64,000 bases of DNA, taken from Phlebotomus papatasi (taxonomy: Eukaryota > Arthropoda > Insecta > Diptera > Psychodidae). A model generated the notes under the pieces. The model had not been told where the DNA came from. It ran no database searches and was given only the letters and a program-made list of their open reading frames with translations. Positions 30,928 to 42,900 of the stretch are shown here, piece after piece; the first letter of the stretch is position 1, and each line of letters starts with the position of its first letter. The stretch lies in assembly GCF_024763615.1 (NCBI RefSeq), contig NC_077222.1, positions 64,356,001 to 64,420,000 on the forward strand, written 5' to 3'. A program made the translations under genes and the position numbers.

Positions 30928-33900
30928 ATGGGGAAATTCGAAGGAAAACCTTATGTTCAGGACAACTATCTGACCAGGCGGAAGGCGGCTCAGCCGCAGG
31001 AGGAGTGTGAGAAGAAGAAGAAGAGAGATTCGCTGCGAAAGGTGTGAACAAGGGCATTGTGAGGTTATGTTTGGGGGCTTTTATTTACACTTTTCTCCGT
31101 GTTGCAGGTCTCCAAGATTTTGCGAAAGTGTGAAACACTGCGAACGGCGGAGGAAACTCGATTGCTGGAGTCATGTACGGAGGCTGTCAAGGAGATTTCG
31201 CAGCGACGGGAGAAGGTGCAGCTGTACAAGGAGCGTATCCAGGAGAAGGAAGATCCGACGGATGTCATCGAGACGAAGGCTAGAAAGTTGGCAGAGGCCA
31301 TCACTAGGGCACGTCATTTGATCTGCTACACAGGAGCTGGGATAAGTACGTCGGCTAGGATTCCGGATTATCGGGGAAGCAATGGGATTTGGACACTTTT
31401 GGCGCAGGGGAAGGATATTGGGAAGCATGATTTGTCCCTTGCTGAGCCAACATTCACCCATATGGCGCTGTATGAGTTGCATAGGCGGAAGATGCTGAGG
31501 TTTGTGGTGTCACAGAATTGCGATGGACTTCATTTGAGGAGCGGTCTGCCCAGGAATTCGTTGTCGGAAGTCCATGGGAATATGTACATTGAGGCTTGCA
31601 AACAGTGTAAGCCCAATGTGGAGTACTGGAGGCTGTTTGATACGACGGAACTTACAGCGAGGTACAATCACAAAACCATGAGACGGTGTCATATCTGCGG
31701 GAAGCCCCTGGTGGACACAATTGTGCATTTTGGGGAACGTGGCAGTCTGCGGTGGCCACTGAATTGGGCAGGAGCATGTGCACAGTCAGAGAAGGCCGAT
31801 GTGATTCTATGCCTGGGCTCCAGTCTCAAGGTTCTGAAAAAGTATTCCTGGCTCTGGGCAATGGATAGACCGGCGAAGAAACGACCAAAGCTGTACATTG
31901 TGAATCTTCAGTGGACGCCAAAGGATAATGTGGCAGCACTGAAAATCAATGGGAAGTGCGATGAAGTGATGAGATTGGTGATGAAGCATCTCAATATCAT
32001 GGTGCCAGAGTACAAGAGACTGAAAGATCCCATCTTTGCTCATGCCAGTCTCCTCAGTCCATTGGAACTTCATACAGTCAGTCAGCCGATGCTAAAGTCC
32101 CAGAATGAGCTAGAATGCAGCGAAGTCTCCTTTGAGGATGGAAAAAAAGAAGAATCCTGGGATGATTCCCAGAGTGCCCTTGATCTTTCCAGTGAAAAAA
32201 ACTCAATGGAGGAAGTTGTAGTTAAAATTGAACCTGGTGATGTGAAAGTGGAAGATTCCAGGCCCAATAGCCCAGAGATTAAAAAAGAGATTGAGACAAA
32301 AGACTCAGAAGCAGTAACTAGTGTAGAATACAATAAGACTTGTAGCTGTAAGAAAAGTAGTTTAGGTGAAGAAAACTCAGGTGAACCAACAGAAAATGGC
32401 CCAGAGACTGATAAGGAGGAGTGTCTTTGTGCATCAGATTCATCCAATACACCCCTGGATTTGAGTTTTAAGCACGAGGACACTGTTCCTGACGATAGCA
32501 TCACGGATCCAGAAGCATCACAATTGTCTCCGGCAGAGATTTCCGAGGATCATCCGAGTGGAGGCGATGCGATAGCCTGTGATAGAAGCAGTACCGAACT
32601 CTTGGGAGAGCAACTGCTCAATGTTGCCAAAATTCAATTTAGCAATGCTCTGAGGAATCTGAGGAATTTTCATCTGAAAACAGACAGAAGATTCCTCTTT
32701 CCAGTCACCGAAAGTGCGTCCACGGGAAAGACAGAAGGGAGTCCGGAGAATGTCTCAGTTGAAAATGGTAAGCGTTATATTTTTATTAACTCTATTTGCT
32801 ATCTAAATTTCTGAATAATTTGCCAAAAGAGATAAGGGAAGGCATTTCGAAAGATTAGATTACAAAACATTGCACAATTTTTATCGACAGAAAATTTAGT
32901 TTTTTTTTTAATTTTTTGAATTAGCTGGAAATCCTTGTTACTTAATTCGGAATTAAAATAATTTTCCAGGATAATGGCTAAGAGAATTAGAATTAAATCA
33001 AAATCTAAAAAAGCCAGTGATAAGGCTAGATCAGCTTATAGAGGTGCGATTCCTTCATTGCAAATTTGGATTGTGGCAAACTCGAACGATATTTATACAT
33101 AAATAATACAAATTTCGTTTAATTATTAAACTGTATGTAACATATTATCGTTATTAATGAAGAAAATTGGATGAGAAATGCATTAAGGGCAGAATCACAT
33201 TGACAGTAAAATGCTCAGCGTCACCGTCAAAGCCCTCACCGTATTTCGTTGATTTACGCATTTTCATTGTAATTTTTACGCAAATTCTCAATTAACGTGT
33301 TGCATTATCTCATACTCGGTGGCACTAGGTGAAAATAATATAAGAAAATTGAAGAAATAAAACGAAAATGCGATAAATGGTGAGCAAAAAAACTGTACGA
33401 AAAACTGTAGCAAAAAAATCCTACAGTTTTTCTTATTGCTTACCGTTTATCGCATTTTCGCTTTATTTATTCAATTTTCTTATACTATTTTCACCTAGTG
33501 CCACCGAGTATGAGACAAGGTAATATCGTAATGGAAAATTTGCGTAAGAATTGCAATAAAAATGCGTAAATCAACGAAATACGGTTAGGGCTTTGACGGT
33601 GACGGTGACCATTTTACTGTCAATGTGATTCTGCCCTAAAGTCACTGAAAATCTTTAAAGTCGATTATCTCGGAAACTATGACTGATAGAGGCCTCAAAA
33701 TTTACATTCATTGGGAATCTCTGTCAGCGACCCGAGAAAATCGCGCCCCGCGAAAATCCGCGAAAAACTTCGCGCCCCGCGAAAATTCGTGAAAAAATAC
33801 GCGACCCGCGAAACTCTGCAAAAAATTCGTGCCCCGCAAAAATCCGCGAAAGACATCGCGGATCGTGAATTGTATATGCCATCACCTTACAAATCTTCGA

Positions 33901-36900
33901 ATATAGACTCACTATGTAGAGAGGGAGAGTGAGAGAGTGCTATATATATCGAGATAAACTACAAAACGTGATTTTTAACCGGTTTAGAACCGGTTTTTCA
34001 AAAAACTAATAGCACAGAAATCGTACGAGCGCGTAGATATATTTAAAAAAAATTTATGAAGATATCTCTATCCAAACCAGAGATATTGCGTACTACGGAC
34101 GGCCGGACGGCAGCCGGACCCGAAATTGCCGGCTTATGATTTTTGGCATCAGGGATATTCAAAACATATACCCTGTGAATTTCAGCTCGATCGGAGCACT
34201 TTGAGAAAATCCGAGGATTACAATAGGTGTGATTAGAAGGAATCACACCTAATAAGCAAATTCTTGTTGTAATAATGAAAAAGTCTCCTATTAAAATGCA
34301 AAAGTATCATACTGATGTACCAAGTATGGGGTTACATTTCTAAAATATTCTGAAAGAACATATTAATTGTTAAAATCGTTCTCAAACTGATCATTGGAAA
34401 ATCCATACTGGTTTCAAAACTTTCTGAATAATGGACGATTTGGACCACTATAAGTCTGTCCAATCCATGGTGCTCATTACTGATTTTTTAATAATGCTGG
34501 AGCTGTCTATTATATTCCTGCTGTAATAAAATAAGGAAATTCTTATTGTGATAAGGAAGAAGTCTCCTACTAAATGAAAAAAAGTCTCCTCCTGATGTAC
34601 CAAATCTCGAGGTACACTTTTAAAAACCAGTGATAAGCCCAGATAAGCTTATGGTAGCTGAGATTCTTTAGAGGTGACCTCGAAATGCGTGCAACTCGGG
34701 GTGCTTGCAACTCGGAATGCGTGAAAATTCGATTGTGAATTGAATTTTGGGGGTAAAGAATCGCGTCGAGTAAACTGTTCTCGGCAGTCGAAATGGATGA
34801 AATTGGCTAGTATGTATCATTGACATTACTATTCATTCATTCACTAGACAAATTCAAAGCCGATAAGGCATGAGAAATCTTTTTCTGTTGCTGTTCAGCT
34901 TAGAACCCAAGACCTCACAGGTACAATACAATACAATAAAATATTTCGTGCGTTTACGAAAATACCGTTGAATCATTCCTAATAACGGATTTTCAATGTC
35001 AAAGGGCCCTAGAAGACGTATTTTCCAACCAAATGGCATCATATTTGGATTTGTTGGAAAGATTTTAGAATTACTTACAAATCTGAACCGGTTTTAATCC
35101 GTTATAAACTGGTAATAAAACTGGTATAATCCGAAATCTAATTTTTATTTCAAATTCAATTGTATCTCTTGAATTACTGTATTGAAATAGAATAGGGGAG
35201 ACTGGGGCAAAAAGTCACAAAACGGATATTTTATTTTTTTACAAGCTGCTCGAGCGCTTCAAAAATTTCTAATTAGTGCAGTTTTATAGGAAATTTACCG
35301 CTCTACAACTTTGTGAAAGTAATTTTCGTGTATTTTGTAAGGAAATACGTTTATCGAGCCAATTTCTAAAAGGTAATTTTGTGACTTCTCAAAAATGCTG
35401 GGGCAAATAGTACCAGACATTGGGTATTATCATATTTTGATTCGCTTCATTACGGGCTTCCGTAAATTTGAAAAAATACCTAGAGGACATATTTTTACAG
35501 AAAATTATTCATCTACACCTTTGTAAAACACCGTTTTCTCTGCGAGAAAAGTGAGAAAACGAGAAAAGTGCTTTTCAAGCTATTTTAGAAAAAAAAAACA
35601 CACACACAAAAGACTGCAAATCGTTTGACCAACGCAAACAAAAAGCTGCGAGACATGATAATGACGTTTCTTTTCGTCGTGAGACATCAGAAATTGCTTC
35701 GCTTTTTTGTTACTTTTTGTTCTATACAGTGCCCGCTCTCTAATCCGGATCGCCGTAATCCGGACGAGTTATCGACGGTTACCTTTAAAATCATTTTGAG
35801 GTTATGTATGCATGTGTGTTCAGCACCCCCCCTTCACCTGGAAGTTGCATCGTAAATATTGGTTATGCTTCTTTTCAAAATTTTCCGTTAATTTTCAAGT
35901 ACCCATAAGATACTAGTGTTTGCTCAGAGATGGCGCTTTGACAGGGTTGTAATTAGGGGTACAACATTTTTTATCAATTAATTTTTGGAAATATTATTTT
36001 TCTTTTACAAAAATAATATTTCCAAAAATAAAAAAAATAACTATATATAAATGGCGGAAACACTCCATCATAGATTAGTATATTTCAAAGCATCATCCAA
36101 TGGATATGTATATAAGTTTTTGGTTCTTTTCACAATCGATATTTTCATTATCACACAGAATAAGAATACATAATAAATACTGCTCGGCTTAAGTATTCTG
36201 AGGGGAGAATAACTAGCTCTATCTCATGATTGTTTCATAACACAAATTAGCATTAACTACAAGATTGGAATATTAATAGGGTTTAATTTTTTTGTGTTAT
36301 ATCATATCAACAATCTGCACAAAATATCAATCAATCATCATTTATCTTGTCTCGTTTATTCGAGACACCATTTACGTTAATATTAACATAATCAAAAAAA
36401 AATAATAATAAAATCTTAGTATTTGAGGAGGAAATGTAAGTAGGTATAAAAAAAGGAACTAATGAAAAAAAATACTGATCTTACTTGCCAACTTCTGCTT
36501 TCCCTGGATACCTTTGGTCTTCTCAATACTCTTATCCAAGTCCTGAACGTTCATCAGAAAGAGTCTGGCCTTCTTTGTATGCACACCTATCTTCGAGCCA
36601 GGCCACTCGGTCGTCTGCATATCCTGAATACTTTGCGACTTAACCTGATTGGCCAGAAATTTTCAGATTCTCCAACAATCATCCGTTAAAGTACTTCCTC
36701 AAGATTGTAGGCGTCAATTCGTCAACTTTCGCTCGGTACAACAACTATTCCTCATCAGGAAGAGCATCTCACAGATTATATCAGCTGCGATCGTTTTAGA
36801 TTCTCAATGGCACTTTTCCACATTGACAGCTCTAGAAAAGCCCATCCATCCCAGTCCTAACTATTTACCCCATCCCGATCTTACTATCAATCAACCTCCA

Positions 36901-39900
36901 ACCTGATGTGCTGCATCCCATATGCCCAGACACGTCAGCCGTCATCGAGAATTGTGCAAGTGCCCTATATCAAACCGGATCCCTTGCAGATAGGCTAGGT
37001 GCATCCTTCTTCTTGCTGAAGAAGCTTCAGAGATCTTCTGCAGTCTTCGCACCAGCGGGTGTAGTAATCACGGTAGCACTGACAGTCTCCATGAAGAATT
37101 CCACATTGTTTCTGAATTATTCGCAAGACTTTGAAAAAGAAAGTCTTTAGGGCTTCAGCAATTACTACATCTCGTTAGGAGCACTTTCACTACTTTTCCT
37201 CAATATTTTCTGTGGTCGGTCTTTTTCCCAAAAAAAAAATTCTCAGTATCAAGTATCACTAGGATATCTTGCACCGTAAGTTGTAGTGTAAAATTCGTTC
37301 TCACCACATGCTACCATTTAATCCAAAAAAAAAGCTCTTAATCGTGACATGCGAGGAGTGAAAACATCACAATCAAGTATTTCCGCCTATGCGTTTTCCT
37401 CAAAAAAGTGACACTAATCATTTTCATCATCACACACATCTTTCCTACTTAAAATCCTTTGAAGTGAGTGAGCCTGTGATACTTCTGGCGCTCAGATATT
37501 TTAGAGTTGAAAAATCGCAGCTCTTCCCGCACCCTTTTCTCTGCGAATAACTTTGCAGCAGGATCAAGAAATGTGAGAAAGTGTGTGTCCTGTTCCATGA
37601 AATGTGTCAGATTTTGTTCAGTGGGATAGTTTTTGAATCTGGTTGTTATGTAGGTGACACAAGCTTCCTCCTTGTATGTCTTCAGGAAATGGGCTTGGCC
37701 AATTTGCTTCACTCTTTGGCAAAAATATTTGTTTCCCAAAGCACATACATCTTCGAGGAACTTTGTGACGAATGAAGGATTCGCTTCACGATAACTGACA
37801 CAAATTTCACAATCCAATCTTACTTTGGATGCCAACATATCTGCAGTGAGATTAACTGCGAACATCTCTTCGTCAAAGACGTCTTCATCGGATGGTTCAG
37901 CAATGGGTTCTAGATCGACATCGTTTGGCTCAGAATGACCATTCTGCTCAACCTATTCCGCGTTAAAAGAAAATTTTTAATTAATTTGATTACGGATATT
38001 TCAGTACAAAACAGGCTATAGGACCAAATTGCTTCAGGTTGTATTAAATGTAAATAATATATAAAAGATTGATATGGCATGTGATAGCAACTTAAAAGAA
38101 ATGGTTTGAATATCATTTTAACGGAAACGGTTTGATTGAAGGAATGCTTTATTGTTCCAAAATAATATCTCTATATACAGATAAGTGTACTAACCTAGTA
38201 AAACTTGTGATATGAGAAAAATTTAAAGAATGCATTATGAGGAAAGAAAGAAAAGAAAATCAAACGGCTGAGGCCACGCACTTTACAGAAGTAAAATGTC
38301 AATTTTCAGTACACCGCGAGGGGCTGATGAATTATATTCTCTTCGTTCACTAGTATTTATTCATCTATGAACATGGGTAGTATACAATAAGAGCTTATAA
38401 TTAATAAAATCAGCGATAAAGACTTAATTAGACATACATACAACATATTGCCTTCCTGATTAGGTAGAAAAAACAAAACAAATATTTCATAGAAAGTTGA
38501 ATCATTAAAACAAGTGCATACCTTCATCACGGCCTTAACATGCAGAGTTGGGATAACTCCTGACTGTGCTTTACAGTTGGTGTTATCCAGCAGATTTCCC
38601 ATCTGCACACATGTCAAAAGCCGCTTCAGGATGGCGCGAAATTGGTAGATCGTGGGGTTCGTGTTGCAGCCAAGCTTAGTTCGTATTTCTCCAAAGAAGA
38701 ATTCAAGGTGGTCCTGGAGTAGCGGGTATGTGAGAAACCCTCCCTGGGTAAATTCCCTCATTTTTATGCTGATAGCCGGGAGATTTCTCAAGCAAGCCCT
38801 CAATCCGATAAACCCAGTCTTTATTTGAGAATCCGAGATTGGCTGCAACTTCTGTGTTTCTCGTGCTTTATCGTGGATCCGGACGTGCAGATCTGTGAAG
38901 TATGAAACTGCTTCTTCACAAAATTTTGTGATTTCTTCACAATTCTCATCCACGATAGGTGCCTTGAACCTGTCAATGATTTTTAGGAAAAACTTCATAT
39001 ATAGTAGTTTTCAAACAGTCAAATAATATAGAATCTAATAAACACTAATGACAACCTCAGGTGAACTGATAACTGTCCCCAGGCGATGCATCGCTAGTGT
39101 CAAGTGACGATTATTAGCGATCGAAATTTAAATTTGTACTATTTTGTCGTTATGGCTTCGGCACACCTTTTAGATCAGGAAAATTTCATGAAGTCGAAAT
39201 TCAAAACCATTTCTTTCTCACATATTTTGCATATGACTGTCTCATTTTTTCGCATACCAAATTCGATTGAGCTAAATTGAATTTGGAGTGATGTTTAAGA
39301 GAAGAAGAAGAGTGCGAGAGAATCAGTTAGGCATATGCAAAACATATGAGAAAGAAAGGGTTCCGAAATTCGACTTCATGAAATTTTCTTGATCTAAAAG
39401 GTGTGCCGAAGCCATTAGTGTCGATAAATTATCGCCATTGATTTATTGACATCTCTGGAGTTTGAAGGGAAATTTAGAGCACATGACAATATTAGAGAGA
39501 CAAAGTTATCATTTCTCCCCTGAGTAAATAAAAAAATATTTAAGTGAAAATAAAATTTTACCCTTTGTGCGTGCAGTTCTGCGTATTGAGAACGTCGAAT
39601 GCTCCATTGCAAATTCGCAGAAATTTTGAGGTGGCTTCACTGCCTTCAAACTTAGTCAAACGCAGTTCAACCCTGCAATAATCAATCCCATCTGCGACTG
39701 ATTTACTGAGCACCTGTGTAGCTAATTGCACATTCATTGCGTTTTGGGAAAACGCGACGTGACTGTCTGTCAGCTTATTGCCTTTAAGGCGAATGCCGGC
39801 ACCACTACTCTGTTGATATTCATGCAGGAGTCGGACATACTCGAACTTAATTTCTTGTCCATTCCCGTCCACAAGCTGGTGATTGGCAAAATGAGTGCGA

Positions 39901-42900
39901 ATCAACTTTACCATGTGACACGGGTCCGGATGCACGAATATTTCTCTCGTAGTACAACCAACTCCATGGTTGATGGTGTAACAATCGCCGTCGTCTTTCC
40001 CAAGATCGCAACCTAGCTTCTTTATTGCACTCAGGTTTACTGGAGCACCGTCAAAAGTGACGCCCAATACTTTAACACCGGTTTTCTCGGATAGACTTAT
40101 GGCTTCATAAATGAGCTGTGATTTTTCAGGTGCTGCCATTTTGTTAATCGGGAAGTATCCTATTGGGATCTTCCATTGCATGTCAACGGACACTAACATA
40201 AAGACCAGCACCTGAGTCGCCTCGCCATTATCACCATCATTTATCATGGCTTCACCATTCCCTTCGCAGGCATTTCCTAGAAATGCAAATCCATACACCT
40301 TACCGCCGATGATGTCGATATGGCGATGGATGTACATTTCGTCAAAAAGCAACTGGCACCACACAAGTCGATTTTGGTTAGCCATGTAGTTCTGAAGGGA
40401 TGTAAGGGCTTCGTCCGAGAATCCAGGTTGGCAATCTACGACCTTCAGCCACCTCAAAATGGTGATTTCGCTAGGCAGAATATTCTCCAGCTCACTCCTT
40501 AAAAATCTGTACGCTTTGGGAGATATGAAGTGCAACTGCACGGCAAAGAATTTCAATTCTTCTTCATATTTTTCGTTGAAGAATTCCCTCTCCCCTCTTG
40601 CCAAGATGCGCTCAACAATTTGGCGGATAACTCCACTAAGGGATTCCAGAGAGAAGGATGTCTTGCAACGCTCACATATAATGGCAGGGTTCACAGTGGA
40701 TTTGCAGGAAGACGATTGCAATTTGGCGATTTTTTCATCGCGTCGTCTTATCTTCATATTAAGAGCCTGATTCTTTTTCTTCAAAACCATCACTTGCTCT
40801 TGCAACTTTTGTATTTCATCTTTTAATGTCGTAATTACAGCCTCTGAGTGTGATGATTGGGGCTCTGTGACTGTGGGCGCCATTTGCAAATCTCGGTCCA
40901 CTCTGCATTCGCCAGAAATGTCGTCATCAGGGTCAAGCAACCATTCAATTTCCGAATCATTATCATCATAGTCGCTGATGACTAACATCTGGGACTCTAG
41001 CTCTAGGGTGCGGGATTCTGGTTCATTACCGATACTTTTTTGAAGATTTTGAACCATCAAATTTTCTTCTAACTCCTCTATTTTATTGAAGTTAGTGTTG
41101 TGAGCAATATTGGGTCCAGCTAGCGGGATGGACATTTCCATGTCGTTGTTTATCATCTGAACATCTTTTGATGTTTCAGGGACATCAATATTCTCATGTC
41201 TCTCCGTCAAGTCCTATACAAAAAAAATATTTTAAGCTGTCTTATTGCAAAAGGTATTACATTGACAATCTTAACCTCTATACAAGTCTTTCAACTTATT
41301 GTTTTAGTTAATATAATTATTCGAGGAGAGATGGGACAGTGGGAGAGATGGACCACTTTGCCTCCTGCTTATATCCTGCACACTATCGACACCTCCTTTA
41401 GTCTATTTATGCCCTTCAACATTCTAAAGAAAACACCCCAATTACAGCTTTCTTTTTAAACTTGTAAGAGAAAATAGAAATTGAATTTTTTGGGTGTCTG
41501 AAAAATGGACAATAAATTTTATTTCTCCGTAAGAATACGTATATTTCAAAATGAGGGAGAGTTAGAACAAATTTTTGAGGGACAATCGGCACAATTCTTT
41601 GACAACACTCTGTTTATTTTTCTCTGAAATTAAAGAGTTATTTAGGTATGAACGACTTCTCAACTTTGCTCAGGACTTCGAATTATATTTCGTTTTTATG
41701 TTATAATCATGCGGAAAAAACATGAAAAAGGCAACTGACCAGTGGTATTGACAGAGAAAACATAGCCTAAAAAACGAGTTTAAGTGAAAAACAAAACAAT
41801 GAGTGTCCGGAAACCTCCCGTTTTAATCCAATATCTAGTTTAAACAATTAAGAATAAATTAAGTAAATGTTTAAATTGTTGTTTTTTACTGCTCGAACTA
41901 TATGGAGAGAGCAGAATATATAATCCCTCGATTTTTTCACCCCCCCCCCCAAGATTTCCACCTTCCACCCCCCGGAAACCACTTTTCTTAACAAACCTTC
42001 ACGTTTCAGATGATTTCTGAGAAATGTCGTCACGCTGTTTGTCCGTCTGTCATCAGCTCTAGAGGCTAAACGGTTAGAGATAGCGACTTGGGACCTTCGG
42101 GGAACCGTCCCATAAGTCGACCCAAGGATCGTTAGCATGCCCCTCAATTTCTCCCACCCCTCCCCTTTCCCTCCAAAACCATATTTTTTGGGATTGCTCG
42201 AAAACGCGTCGTGTGATTTTCTCCATTTTTAGTTGTTTTAGAGATTACCCAGGCGGACATCTCGTCCATATCCGAAAATCCCGTTAAATCATTCCTAATA
42301 ACAGCTTCTCAAGGTCAAAAGTTAAAAAGTCTCTAGAGAGCGTATTTATCAGGCGAATGGGTTCATGTTTGGGGTCGTTGGAAAAGTCTTGGAATTTCCG
42401 ACAAAACTGAATCGGTTCCAATCGGTTCTGAACCGGTTCATAACCGATAACTGAATTTTATCTGAAAATCAATTCTATTACTTTTAAAACTGTTTTGGGG
42501 GATCTTTTGAGTGATTTATGAATTCGTTCAAATCGGTTAAGAACCGGTAAACGGTAAATAATGCGAAATTACTTTTGTGGTATAGCATCTATTATCTATA
42601 AATTAAGATAAGATAAGAATTATTCATTTTTCTTCTAATTAATGCAATAAAACAAAATATTTTATTAAAATTTGGGGTGATCCATCTCTCCCTTCTTTTT
42701 CTTGAACACCCCAAAATACAACTTTTTTTTAAACTAAGTTTTCGAGGTAATTGTTAGGATCTGAACTTATTTAATGTTGATATCTTGAATTTAGAGCCTT
42801 CACATGATAAACCAGTGATATTAGCTTTTATTTCCTATTAAAAGCAAGTCCGTAATACTCGTTTTTGCAATTAAAAAAAAGTACGACTTACCATTGGAAG

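Noticed and set aside
41848..42147. Minus-strand frame starting MRGMLTILGSTYG, repeated in each P unit
   Set aside because: It lies in transposase intron sequence, crosses the variable poly-C run, and translates that run as a Gly tract in unit 3. Not a plausible gene.
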